19,444 nucleotides of DNA from Dehalococcoidia bacterium UBA1152 (lineage in GTDB: Bacteria > Chloroflexota > Dehalococcoidia > Lucifugimonadales > UBA2962): contig DBZU01000074.1 in assembly GCA_002311285.1 (NCBI GenBank), positions 12,001 through 31,444 of the forward strand, given 5' to 3'. A program made the position numbers and the translations under genes. Within the stretch, counting starts at the first letter, position 1, and every line of letters begins with the position of its first letter. The notes below the pieces were generated by a model. It ran no database searches. It was not told the origin of the DNA and saw nothing but the letters and a program-made list of their open reading frames with translations. Below are positions 1 through 7,532 of this stretch, piece by piece.

Positions 1-251
1 TCTCCGTTTAAATTAGCAATATAATCCAACCTGTCAAATAGTGTTACTACCTGAGAATAACTCTCTGATTCACATAGCTTTTCAGACCCGCGATGTAAAT
101 AACCAATGTGCGGCTCAGCATCTACTATCATCTCGCCATCGAGCTGTAAGACCAGCCTAAAGACCCCATGAGTACTTGGATGTTGTGGTCCCATGTTAAT
201 TAGCATGTCAACCATCGATCCAGATTCGCTAATATTTTGATTAATTTTCAA
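1..251 (-). CDS. nuoD: NADH-quinone oxidoreductase subunit D, N-terminal part (cut by window edge)
   Basis: This is the N-terminal end of the 49-kDa subunit of respiratory complex I, a peripheral-arm protein that helps form the quinone site. The minus-strand translation contains the hallmark NMGPQHPSTHGV, followed by an IGYLHRGSEKL segment typical of NuoD. The gene runs off the left edge, so only about 70-84 codons are visible. The start is uncertain. TTG at 251-249 gives about 20 residues before GPQHPSTHG. ATG at 215-213 is in the same frame and gives a shorter leader, and neither has a clear Shine-Dalgarno site. It follows nuoC after roughly 90 bases, in the usual order A-B-C-D. NuoC and NuoD are separate proteins here, unlike the fused NuoCD of enterobacteria. 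Confidence 0.93.
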   Translation of the reverse strand, partial: MKINQNISESGSMVDMLINMGPQHPSTHGVFRLVLQLDGEMIVDAEPHIGYLHRGSEKLCESESYSQVVTLFDRLDYIANLNG

Positions 252-338
252 AATTATTTATCGCCCCATGTATTTCTAAAGGTATGAGTAAAAAGTTGTT
301 TCTATTATCAACTTAAATTGTATTTGTAAGTCATTGAC

Positions 339-833
339 TCACCATTCCTTGTACTCGTGTAAAGGGTATGACTTGAGGCCAGGATGGCCTTCAAAACCTT
401 CTGGTAGTAAAAGGGAGTTTAAATTTGGATGATCATCAAATATTATTCCAAACAGATCATGGCTCTCCCGTTCAAACCAATTTGCTGTTCTCCATATGCT
501 GGAGACTGACGCAACTTTAGGTTCAATTGGAGTAAGTTCAGTTTTAAGTACCATCTTATGTCTTTTTGTATAAGAAAAAAGATGATAATTCATTTCTAGT
601 TTGTCTTCATAATCAACCACTGAAAGACATCTTAAATAGTCAAAAGCTGCTAAAGAGTTCATCTTAAGAGTATTACAAATTGGGTTTACAAGTTCAGGAG
701 ACACTGTAACGGTTATCTCATCGAGTTCAATGCCATATTCAACTTTGTGTTCATTTAAAATTGATGGTAACAATTCCAAAAGTTTTCGCGATGCCTCAGT
801 TAAAGCGGTAGTTTCGTTAGTTTTGTCTTGCAT
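339..833 (-). CDS. nuoC: NADH-quinone oxidoreductase subunit C (30-kDa)
   Basis: This is the 30-kDa subunit of the complex I peripheral arm, a structural partner of NuoD and NuoB. The 164-aa protein carries the signature near its C-terminus: WFERESHDLFGIIF, then DHPNL, LLLPEGFEGHP and SYPL. The family pattern usually ends in a GHPLRKDYPL-like stretch. Here it reads GHPGLKSYPL, so the usual Arg-Lys pair is altered. The ATG at 833 is the first possible start after an in-frame TGA, and I see no strong ribosome binding site before it. The gene is preceded by 130 bases after nuoB and followed by about 90 bases before nuoD, which is looser spacing than usual inside a nuo operon. Confidence 0.95.
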   Translation of the reverse strand: MQDKTNETTALTEASRKLLELLPSILNEHKVEYGIELDEITVTVSPELVNPICNTLKMNSLAAFDYLRCLSVVDYEDKLEMNYHLFSYTKRHKMVLKTELTPIEPKVASVSSIWRTANWFERESHDLFGIIFDDHPNLNSLLLPEGFEGHPGLKSYPLHEYKEW

Positions 834-963
834 GTTGGTGTTGTAACTGTTTCAATTTAAAGTGATTCATAAAAGAAGGCTGTTTACTTACTTAATATCT
901 ATGAAAGTAGCATGCATGAATGTAAATAATGTCACTATAAGATCCTGATTGATTAATCGAAGA

Positions 964-1557
964 TCATTTCTCATCTTTTAAGTCTGCTTTATTTCTTAAA
1001 TCACCCCGGTTTTTTGCGTCCGAAGAAATCTTATCCTGTAATTCCATTATTCCGTACATTAGCGCTTCAGGCCTAGGTGGACACCCAGGTACGTATACAT
1101 CCACTGGGATGAGGTGGTCGACACCCATGACTACCGAATATGAACGATAGTATGGGCCTCCGTTTGTAGCACATGCTCCCATTGCTATAACCCACTTTGG
1201 GTCAGGCATTTGTTCATACAAGCGCTTTATTGGGTCTGCCATTTTTTTTACTACTGTGCCTGCAACTATCATGACATCGGATTGCCGGGGAGATGGCCAG
1301 GTTACGATACCAAAACGATCAAGGTCGTGATGAGACATATGTGCCGACATCATTTCAATTGCACAGCAAGCCAGCCCAAATGAGAGTGTCCATAAAGAAG
1401 ACTTTCGGGCAAGAGCAAATAGTTCGTTTGACTTTGCCGCAACCACGTTAGGTAATACTTGTTCGAATACACCTTCCGCAGGTATATTTCCATCTCCTTT
1501 GGATTTTTGGTCATAGCCTTTGGTTAGGTTAGCGTAATTGTCTTCGTTTATTTCCAT
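964..1557 (-). CDS. nuoB: NADH-quinone oxidoreductase subunit B, carries cluster N2
   Basis: This is the subunit holding the terminal [4Fe-4S] cluster N2, which passes electrons to quinone at the junction of the two arms of complex I. The 197-aa protein shows all four expected cysteines: the tandem pair C64-C65 in GLACCAIEMM, C129 in MGACATNGG, and C159 in VPGCPPRPEA. The core is complete. About 30 extra hydrophilic residues lie before it at the N-terminus, and a charged tail ends in DLKDEK. Its ATG lies inside the last codons of nuoA (10-base overlap), which implies translational coupling. A 130-base gap separates it from nuoC downstream. Confidence 0.97.
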   Translation of the reverse strand: MEINEDNYANLTKGYDQKSKGDGNIPAEGVFEQVLPNVVAAKSNELFALARKSSLWTLSFGLACCAIEMMSAHMSHHDLDRFGIVTWPSPRQSDVMIVAGTVVKKMADPIKRLYEQMPDPKWVIAMGACATNGGPYYRSYSVVMGVDHLIPVDVYVPGCPPRPEALMYGIMELQDKISSDAKNRGDLRNKADLKDEK

Positions 1558-1916
1558 TGGAGCACTCCTTTACGCCAGCTGTACACAATTCCAAAAAACA
1601 AAACGCCAATGAAGATTAGCATTTCATAGAAAACTATTGGGCTCGATTCAAGGTATACGACTGCCCATGGAAACAGAAACACAGCTTCGATATCGAATAT
1701 TATGAATAGAATGGCGAAAACGTAGTATCGAATTCTAATTTGAGACCATCTAAATGGCTCTGGAGGTATACCGCATTCATATGGTTCATTTTTAATTTTG
1801 GAGGGACGCTTAGGTGCGATAAATCTTGATGCACAGAATACTGCCCCAACTGCTAATGCACCCATGATGGGTAATATAAGAACGACCATCCAATTTACAT
1901 CGTAGCCTTCAGGCAA
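1548..1916 (-). CDS. nuoA: NADH-quinone oxidoreductase subunit A (membrane)
   Basis: This is a small membrane subunit of complex I at the junction of the membrane and peripheral arms. The 122-aa protein has three predicted membrane helices (about residues 9-32, 64-86 and 92-112). The conserved loop contains the YECGIPP segment with its cysteine, and the second helix carries FDIEAVFLFPWA, the family signature. The start is TTG at 1916-1914. It is supported by a good Shine-Dalgarno site (AGGTGG, complement of 1922-1927) five bases upstream. It is the first gene of the operon, so the promoter should lie in 1928-2053. Confidence 0.96.
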   Translation of the reverse strand: MPEGYDVNWMVVLILPIMGALAVGAVFCASRFIAPKRPSKIKNEPYECGIPPEPFRWSQIRIRYYVFAILFIIFDIEAVFLFPWAVVYLESSPIVFYEMLIFIGVLFFGIVYSWRKGVLQWK

Positions 1917-2053
1917 TTAAACCACCTAGATTACGGTTTGCAATCAATCTACTAATGACAGTGTTTCCACGTCGACAACCTAATCTTATATTAATATTTT
2001 ACTCATTTTTTTTCTAGGTTGATAAACGTTATTATTAACGACATAAACTCAAA

Positions 2054-3064
2054 TCATCCACTGTAATAACGAGCCAGTTCATCTCTTTCGAACATCGGGA
2101 TTTTATCTATCTTGCCATCATTTTCAATATATAGTTTCTGTTTCAACTTTGTTGCGGTACCTATAACTTTTGCGTCGATGTTATTATTATGAAAAACATC
2201 CATTAATTTTGAAGCGTCAGACGGACTTACTGCTGCTAAAAGCGCTCCTGAAGCTATTAATCCAAGTGGGTTTAATCCCAAAGCATCACATACGATCTTC
2301 GATTCAGCGAAAATATTAATTTCAGAGAATTTGATTTTAATACCTAAACCAGAAGCAAGCGACATTTCCAATAGACCATTTACTAATCCTCCTTCCGTGG
2401 GGTCATGCATTGCATGAACCCTGACAGTTTTTCTGGCTAATTCAGCATCTTTTCGCACACTTAAACCGGGTTTGAAAAGCATGTTTTTCCCTGACTCAAT
2501 AATTTTCTTAGGGACTCCTGCTGCACTTAGTTCTTTTTCAGATTCTCTGCAGAGAATAGCTGTTCCTTCTATTGCAATACCTTTGGTTAGAATAATGGAG
2601 TCACCTTCTTTCATGCCTGATGTCATTATTATGTCTTTTTTATCTAGCTCTCCGAGTAGAGTCCCTACTGCTATTGATTTTGAAAGTCCGGCAGTAATTT
2701 CCGTGTGACCACCGATTAAAGTTATCCCTTGTTTTTCAGTTGCTTCTGCCAGAGTGTTGAACACATGCTTTATTTGTCGTTCTTCAATGCCTTCAGGCAA
2801 CAATAAAGTCACCATCATCCATTTTGGCGTAGCACCCATAACGGCAAGATCATTTACATTAACCTGTACCAAATACCACCCGATTAGATCGGTAGCAAAT
2901 GTTATTGGGTCTGTTTTCGCTGCTAATACTCTGTCGCCAAAGTCAATTAATGCTGCGTCTTCGCCAACTTTGGGGCCTAATAATACTCTTGGATCCTCTT
3001 GGCTAATTTCATCCAGCAGTTGTTTTAGTAATGATGCAGGCAGTTTTCCTGATTTAATTTCCAA
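2054..3064 (-). CDS. AIR-synthase-related protein, HypE/ThiL-like
   Basis: This 336-aa protein belongs to the PurM/ThiL/SelD/HypE superfamily of ATP-using enzymes. The N-terminal half shows VGEDAALIDFGDRVLAAKTD, VNVNDLAVMGATPKW and LIGGHTEIT, matching the nucleotide- and metal-binding core. The C-terminal half has HAMHDPTEGGLVNGLLEM and GLIASGALLAA, typical of the HypE-like branch. HypE proper ends in a conserved cysteine that carries the carbamoyl/cyano group. This protein ends in DELARYYSG without one, and no hydrogenase genes are nearby, so canonical hydrogenase maturation is unlikely. The substrate is unknown. The start is TTG at 3064-3062 with AAGGT upstream at suitable spacing. It is transcribed divergently from the HAD hydrolase gene. 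Confidence 0.8.
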   Translation of the reverse strand: MEIKSGKLPASLLKQLLDEISQEDPRVLLGPKVGEDAALIDFGDRVLAAKTDPITFATDLIGWYLVQVNVNDLAVMGATPKWMMVTLLLPEGIEERQIKHVFNTLAEATEKQGITLIGGHTEITAGLSKSIAVGTLLGELDKKDIIMTSGMKEGDSIILTKGIAIEGTAILCRESEKELSAAGVPKKIIESGKNMLFKPGLSVRKDAELARKTVRVHAMHDPTEGGLVNGLLEMSLASGLGIKIKFSEINIFAESKIVCDALGLNPLGLIASGALLAAVSPSDASKLMDVFHNNNIDAKVIGTATKLKQKLYIENDGKIDKIPMFERDELARYYSG

Positions 3065-3082
3065 TTGGCTTACCTTTAAAAT

Positions 3083-3097
3083 GTTTAGAGTCTAAAC
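3083..3097. promoter_or_regulatory. Perfect 15-bp palindrome in a divergent promoter region
   Basis: GTTTAGA-G-TCTAAAC has two 7-base arms around a single central base. It lies in the 78-base gap between the divergent AIR-synthase-like gene (minus) and the HAD hydrolase gene (plus). The size, symmetry and position fit an operator for a dimeric regulator acting on both genes. This is an inference; no matching regulator is encoded in the window. Confidence 0.4.
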
Positions 3098-3142
3098 TAA
3101 TTTAAATTCCTGATTCCCGATTTAAGGATAGCACGTAGGTAG

Positions 3143-3862
3143 ATGATCAAGGCAATATTTTTTGATTTATATGGAACTTTAGCCGGCTTTAATCCTAGTA
3201 GATTTGAGATTCAATCCAGTGTCGCTTCAAAATATGGACTTAATCTTACTGAAGATGCAGTTTCAAGTGGCTATGCTAAAGCAGATGAATTTATGTCTCG
3301 CCAAAATTCAATTCGTCCTATTAGATCAATGGACGAAAGTGAAAGGCGAAAGTTTTTTGCTGAATATGAAAGACTGATTCTTGCCTATTCTTATCCAAAC
3401 GTTAGTTTGAAAACTGCTGAGGCAGTTTGGGAAGATATTCAAAGAATATCGTACCAGCTCACCGTGTTTAATGATGTGCGACCGGTATTAAAAACCCTTA
3501 GAGAGCAGGGTTTGATTTTGGCAATAATATCCAATATGAATATTACTGGAAAAGAACTTTTAAATAATTTAGATTTATCGAAACACATAGATTTTGCAAT
3601 AACATCGTTAGAAGCAAATTCAGAGAAGCCTGACACTCATATATTCAAAGTTGCTTTGAGGAAAGCCCAATGTACACCGAAAGAAGCTATCCATGTTGGC
3701 GATCAAATCTTATCGGATATTATAGGAGCAAAACGATCTGGAACCCACTCAGTTCTTATTGATAGGTACTCTGTGAATTCAAGTTTTAAAGATGCTCCAC
3801 GTATTAAAAATCTGTTTGAGTTGCAAGAAGTAATTGACAAAATCTCGTGCATCGAACATTAA
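3143..3862 (+). CDS. HAD-superfamily hydrolase (HAD-IA type phosphatase)
   Basis: This 239-aa hydrolase of the haloacid dehalogenase superfamily probably acts on a small phosphorylated metabolite in the cytoplasm; the sequence does not show the substrate. All four motifs are present. Motif I is FFDLYGTLA with nucleophile D8 and Y10 at the second position. Motif II is IISNMN with S130. Motif III is SEKPD with K162. Motif IV is HVGDQILSDIIGAKRSG with D187 and D192. The helical insert after motif I (about residues 18-105) is a C1-type cap as in subfamily IA. The Tyr in place of the second Asp of motif I also occurs in family relatives. Its stop codon overlaps that of convergent mfd. Confidence 0.88.
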   Translation: MIKAIFFDLYGTLAGFNPSRFEIQSSVASKYGLNLTEDAVSSGYAKADEFMSRQNSIRPIRSMDESERRKFFAEYERLILAYSYPNVSLKTAEAVWEDIQRISYQLTVFNDVRPVLKTLREQGLILAIISNMNITGKELLNNLDLSKHIDFAITSLEANSEKPDTHIFKVALRKAQCTPKEAIHVGDQILSDIIGAKRSGTHSVLIDRYSVNSSFKDAPRIKNLFELQEVIDKISCIEH

Positions 3863-6800
3863 AATTCAGGCTGTTGTTGCGAATACCCCGAGTGTTGGAG
3901 GTGTCTATAAATTTCTGTTTCAAAATCTACTATAGTACTCATCAGTTGAAGTAATTTTTCTGTCCACTCACTTTCGGTACCAGCAATTTTTTGTCTGATT
4001 TCTCTGTTTCCAATCTCAACATTCTTGTTCAACTGTTTAGCTAAACGCACTTTTATGTTCGCTAAATCAAAATTCATTCTTAAGAATATTTTTTCTTCTC
4101 TTTTGAACACAGATCTTATGCCTGCTTTACGGGCAATGAGTCGTAAATTAGATATATACAAAAGATTTTCTAATTGAAATGGTATGTGTCCAAATCTATC
4201 TTTCAACATATCTTTAATTTCTTCTAAATCCTTCTCATTCTTTGTCCTAACAATTTCGTTATATATATCAATTCGAATGTCTAAATCTGGAATGTAAATT
4301 GAAGGTATGTTTGCTGGTAACCCAAGGTCAATTGATGCAACATGATCGTCGCTTTTCTTGTCGTCTGTATTTAAGGTTGATGCTCTTAATTGTTCTGTCG
4401 CTTCTGATAGCATTTTTGAGTAAAGATCGTAACCAACCGCGTGTATATGACCGCTTTGTTGTCCGCCTAAAATATTCCCTGCACCTCGAATTTCCAGGTC
4501 AGCCATTGCTATCTGAAATCCGGCTCCTAAATTTGTTGCCGCCAACATAGTTTTTAGACGTTTACTAGCAACCTCGTTAACTGGCGCATTTTTTGGTACC
4601 AGCAAATACGCATAACTTCTTTTAGTACCACGTCCAATACGCCCTCTCAATTGGTAAAGCTGGGCAAGTCCAAATGTATCTGCACGATTGATAATGATTG
4701 TATTCGCGTTTTGAATATCTAATCCAGATTCAATTATTGTTGTGCAAACAAGTACGTCGATTTTTCCCTCAGCAAAATTCAACATTGTTTTTTCAAGCTC
4801 AGTTTCGGTTAATTGTCCGTGACCAATTGCTATGGTCGCTTCTGGGACGATATCACCTAACCGTTTTGCCATTGAACTTATGTCATGGATTCGGTTGTGC
4901 ACAAAGTAAACTTGGCCATCTCGGTCTAATTCTCTAAGAATCGCATCTTTTATTAAGTCTTCAGAAAATTCTGTAACGTACGTTTTTATAGCTATGCGTT
5001 CCTCTGGCGGAGTCGAAACCATACTAATATCTTTTATTCCTGCCATAGACATGTGTAAAGTCCTTGGAATCGGAGTGGCAGTTAGTGTTATCACATCAAC
5101 CTCAGCTCGAATTTTCTTCATCTGTTCTTTTTGAGATACTCCAAATCTTTGTTCTTCATCAATGATCACAAGGCCTAAGTCCGAAAACTTTATATTGGGT
5201 TGAATTAGCATATGCGTCCCTATGCATATGTCGACCCTGCCCTGCTCAAGATTATGGATTACTCTTTTTTGGTCATTATGACGTCTAAATCGACTAAGAA
5301 ATTCAATGTGAACAGGATATGCGGCAAGACGTCGAGAGAAAGTAGAATAATGCTGTTGAACTAAGACAGTTGTGGGCGCAAGTACAGCTACTTGCTTTCC
5401 TTCCATTACAGTCTTGAATGCTGCCCTGAGAGCAAGCTCTGTTTTACCAAATCCTACATCTCCACATATCAATCTATCCATTGGCTTATTACTTTCCATA
5501 TCACTTTTAATAGCCAACAAAGCATCAACCTGATCATCAGTTTCTTGATATGGAAAAGAGTCTTCTAATTGGGTTTGCCAGGTAGTATCGGTTGAAAATT
5601 TATATCCTTCAACAGTCTCTCTTGTAGCATATATAGTCAGTAATTCTGAAGCCATTTCTTTGGTAGAATCGGTCACTTTCTGTTTGGTATTGCTCCACTC
5701 CTGAGACCCAAGGCGCGAAAGGTGTGGGACCCGACCTAGTGGAGCGACGTATGGACTAACTCTTTCTAGACTTTCCATTGGAACATACAGTCTATCCCCC
5801 GCAGCATATCGAAGAACCAAATATTCGTTTTGGTTTTCTGGATCTTCGTGAGTGCCTGCGAATTTAGCTATGCCATGATCCACATGAACTAGATAATCAC
5901 CAGGACGCAATTCTCTAAGAAGGGACTTTTTAATTTTTTTTGTTCGACTTGCATAGGCACGGCGAGTTTTTATATGACCAAACATTTCTACGTCACTAAA
6001 AACAATTAAGGATTTATTTTTAAATTTAATAGACAAACCAGGAGCATTGTGTATCTTTGAAGATTTTAGCATTACAACGGATCCGGATAAGATAGTGCCA
6101 TTAAAAGTTGGGCCCTCATAAATCTTTAGTCCATGATCAGTCAAAACCTCTTGGACACGCTTTTCCTGGGAGGTTATCAATACAACAGTTGATCCAGATT
6201 CTGATAATTCACGAATTCTTTTTGAAACACGGTCAAGATTACCGAAAAAACATTCACTTGTAGTTATTGGCAAACTAAATTGGTTTGCAGTCTTATTTTC
6301 AAATGCCGCCCATGGAACAATATTGATTCGATCAGTAAAACGTCTGAGTTTTCTATTAACCTGGCTCCACGAGAAGTAAGGTGAAGGGAAGGAATCTGGT
6401 ATTTGCCCTCGTGACTCCTTCTTTTTTCGTATGTCGTCAACTCTTTGATCAGATTTCTTGACTGTATTAGCAAACTCAACAGGGTTGCATACTACAATTA
6501 ATGAGTCCTTGGGTATATATTCAAATAAAGAACCTTCATTCAGAAATCCTGCATAAAAATTCAAGCTGTCTCTTAAGGTTGAGTGTTCATTGGTTGCAAA
6601 AAGGTCTAACTCCTCTTGGATACGTGTTTTATCTTTATCAGATAGACACGAATTTGCATTGGAATCGCTTAAATCCTTTAATTTACGTATGAAACCTTTG
6701 TTAACCAGTGATTCAGTTGCGGTATTTACAGTAAATGATTTCACAAGCTCTATTGATCTTTGTGAATAGGGATCAAACTTTCTAATTGTTTCAATATGAT

Positions 6801-7398
6801 CTCCTAAAAATTCGATACGGAATGGAAACTGAGAATTGGCAGGAAATATATCTACAATGCCTCCTCGATGGCTGATTTGGCCTGGAGTTTCTACAATAGA
6901 TACAACGCTATATCCAGACATGCTCCATAAATCTAACAGAGATCGTAATTTAAAAGATCCTCCTTTAATTAAAGTGGTCTGTACTTGTTTAAATTCCTTA
7001 GGCAAAACTGTTTTCTGACTAATAGCAAATGCAGAGCTTATGACCGATATCGGTTCTCTGGCATCAATCAATGAGGATAATACAGAAATTCTTTTATCCT
7101 CAAGTTGTGTATCTGCAGCCACACGTTCAAAAGGCAAGACTTCAGTTTCACTCAACAGATGCGTATTCGGAGCCCCCCAAAAGTTCATGTTTTCATGTAT
7201 TCGTTGAGCCTCATCCTGTTTGGATGTCAAAATTAACATGGGCCTTTCTAGGTCTATTGAAAGTTTGGCCAATGTGAACGGAATGCCCTCATTTACAGAC
7301 TGTAATATATATTGGGATCCCCTTATTTCTAATCCTTTACGAAGCCTTTTATATTCAGGGATTGTGTCCAGGAATGCACCTAAATTTTTTGGGACCAT
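3859..7398 (-). CDS. mfd: Transcription-repair coupling factor
   Basis: This ATP-driven DNA translocase removes RNA polymerase stalled at lesions and recruits UvrA for nucleotide excision repair. The 1179-aa length is full for the family. Visible in order are an N-terminal UvrB-like region with GQISHRGGIVDIFPAN (about residues 170-190), a CarD-like RNA polymerase interaction domain starting at LRPGDYLVHVDHG (about 494), Walker A GDVGFGKTE (about 645-653), Walker B DEEQRFG (about 746), TATPIPRT (about 773), motif VI QLRGRIGRG, the GAGNILGGQQSGH segment, and a C-terminal TRCF domain. The start at ATG 7398 fits the family N-terminus. The gene is divergent from the threonine aldolase and convergent with the HAD gene, sharing 4 bases (TTAA) of overlapping stops. 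Confidence 0.98.
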   Translation of the reverse strand: MVPKNLGAFLDTIPEYKRLRKGLEIRGSQYILQSVNEGIPFTLAKLSIDLERPMLILTSKQDEAQRIHENMNFWGAPNTHLLSETEVLPFERVAADTQLEDKRISVLSSLIDAREPISVISSAFAISQKTVLPKEFKQVQTTLIKGGSFKLRSLLDLWSMSGYSVVSIVETPGQISHRGGIVDIFPANSQFPFRIEFLGDHIETIRKFDPYSQRSIELVKSFTVNTATESLVNKGFIRKLKDLSDSNANSCLSDKDKTRIQEELDLFATNEHSTLRDSLNFYAGFLNEGSLFEYIPKDSLIVVCNPVEFANTVKKSDQRVDDIRKKKESRGQIPDSFPSPYFSWSQVNRKLRRFTDRINIVPWAAFENKTANQFSLPITTSECFFGNLDRVSKRIRELSESGSTVVLITSQEKRVQEVLTDHGLKIYEGPTFNGTILSGSVVMLKSSKIHNAPGLSIKFKNKSLIVFSDVEMFGHIKTRRAYASRTKKIKKSLLRELRPGDYLVHVDHGIAKFAGTHEDPENQNEYLVLRYAAGDRLYVPMESLERVSPYVAPLGRVPHLSRLGSQEWSNTKQKVTDSTKEMASELLTIYATRETVEGYKFSTDTTWQTQLEDSFPYQETDDQVDALLAIKSDMESNKPMDRLICGDVGFGKTELALRAAFKTVMEGKQVAVLAPTTVLVQQHYSTFSRRLAAYPVHIEFLSRFRRHNDQKRVIHNLEQGRVDICIGTHMLIQPNIKFSDLGLVIIDEEQRFGVSQKEQMKKIRAEVDVITLTATPIPRTLHMSMAGIKDISMVSTPPEERIAIKTYVTEFSEDLIKDAILRELDRDGQVYFVHNRIHDISSMAKRLGDIVPEATIAIGHGQLTETELEKTMLNFAEGKIDVLVCTTIIESGLDIQNANTIIINRADTFGLAQLYQLRGRIGRGTKRSYAYLLVPKNAPVNEVASKRLKTMLAATNLGAGFQIAMADLEIRGAGNILGGQQSGHIHAVGYDLYSKMLSEATEQLRASTLNTDDKKSDDHVASIDLGLPANIPSIYIPDLDIRIDIYNEIVRTKNEKDLEEIKDMLKDRFGHIPFQLENLLYISNLRLIARKAGIRSVFKREEKIFLRMNFDLANIKVRLAKQLNKNVEIGNREIRQKIAGTESEWTEKLLQLMSTIVDFETEIYRHLQHSGYSQQQPEF

Positions 7399-7445
7399 GG
7401 TTTCTCTACATTTACCTTTCTTTATTTGAAAATCAACGCCAAAAG

Positions 7446-7464
7446 GGCAAGCACGGCGCTTGCC
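7446..7464. promoter_or_regulatory. Inverted repeat between mfd and threonine aldolase
   Basis: GGCAAGC, a 5-base spacer (ACGGC), then GCTTGCC form a perfect 7-bp inverted repeat in the 134-base divergent intergenic region. It is GC-rich in an AT-rich surround. It sits just upstream of the proposed aldolase -10 element and 48 bases from the mfd start. It could be an operator, or a hairpin at the 5' end of an mfd transcript. It is not followed by a convincing T-tract for a terminator. Confidence 0.4.
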
Positions 7465-7489
7465 TAATGATCGATTTTAACAGAGGCAA

Positions 7490-7498
7490 TGCTACAAT
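7490..7498 (+). promoter_or_regulatory. Extended -10 promoter element for the threonine aldolase gene
   Basis: TGCTACAAT reads as a TGn-extended -10 hexamer (TACAAT), 34 bases before the ATG at 7533. No good -35 box is visible at the right distance, which is common for extended -10 promoters. The prediction is by eye only. Confidence 0.35.
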
Positions 7499-7532
7499 TT
7501 CAGTTAAATTGGTTGTAAGGGGTCTGTATTTA

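Noticed and set aside
2054..3064. Hydrogenase maturation gene hypE
   Set aside because: The terminal cysteine and hydrogenase context are missing, so only a HypE-like superfamily call is supported.
2472..3095. Plus-strand open frames opposite the AIR-synthase-like gene
   Set aside because: They are antisense shadows. Their translations look unlike protein families, while the minus-strand frame has clear motifs.
4299..7277. Several short plus-strand open frames opposite mfd
   Set aside because: They lie fully within an intact mfd with all its domains. They are low-complexity, Leu/Ser-rich shadows.
7362..7532. Longer N-terminus of the threonine aldolase from an upstream in-frame ATG
   Set aside because: The extra 57 residues do not match the family, overlap the mfd start and the promoter region, and ATG 7533 has its own AAGGGG site.
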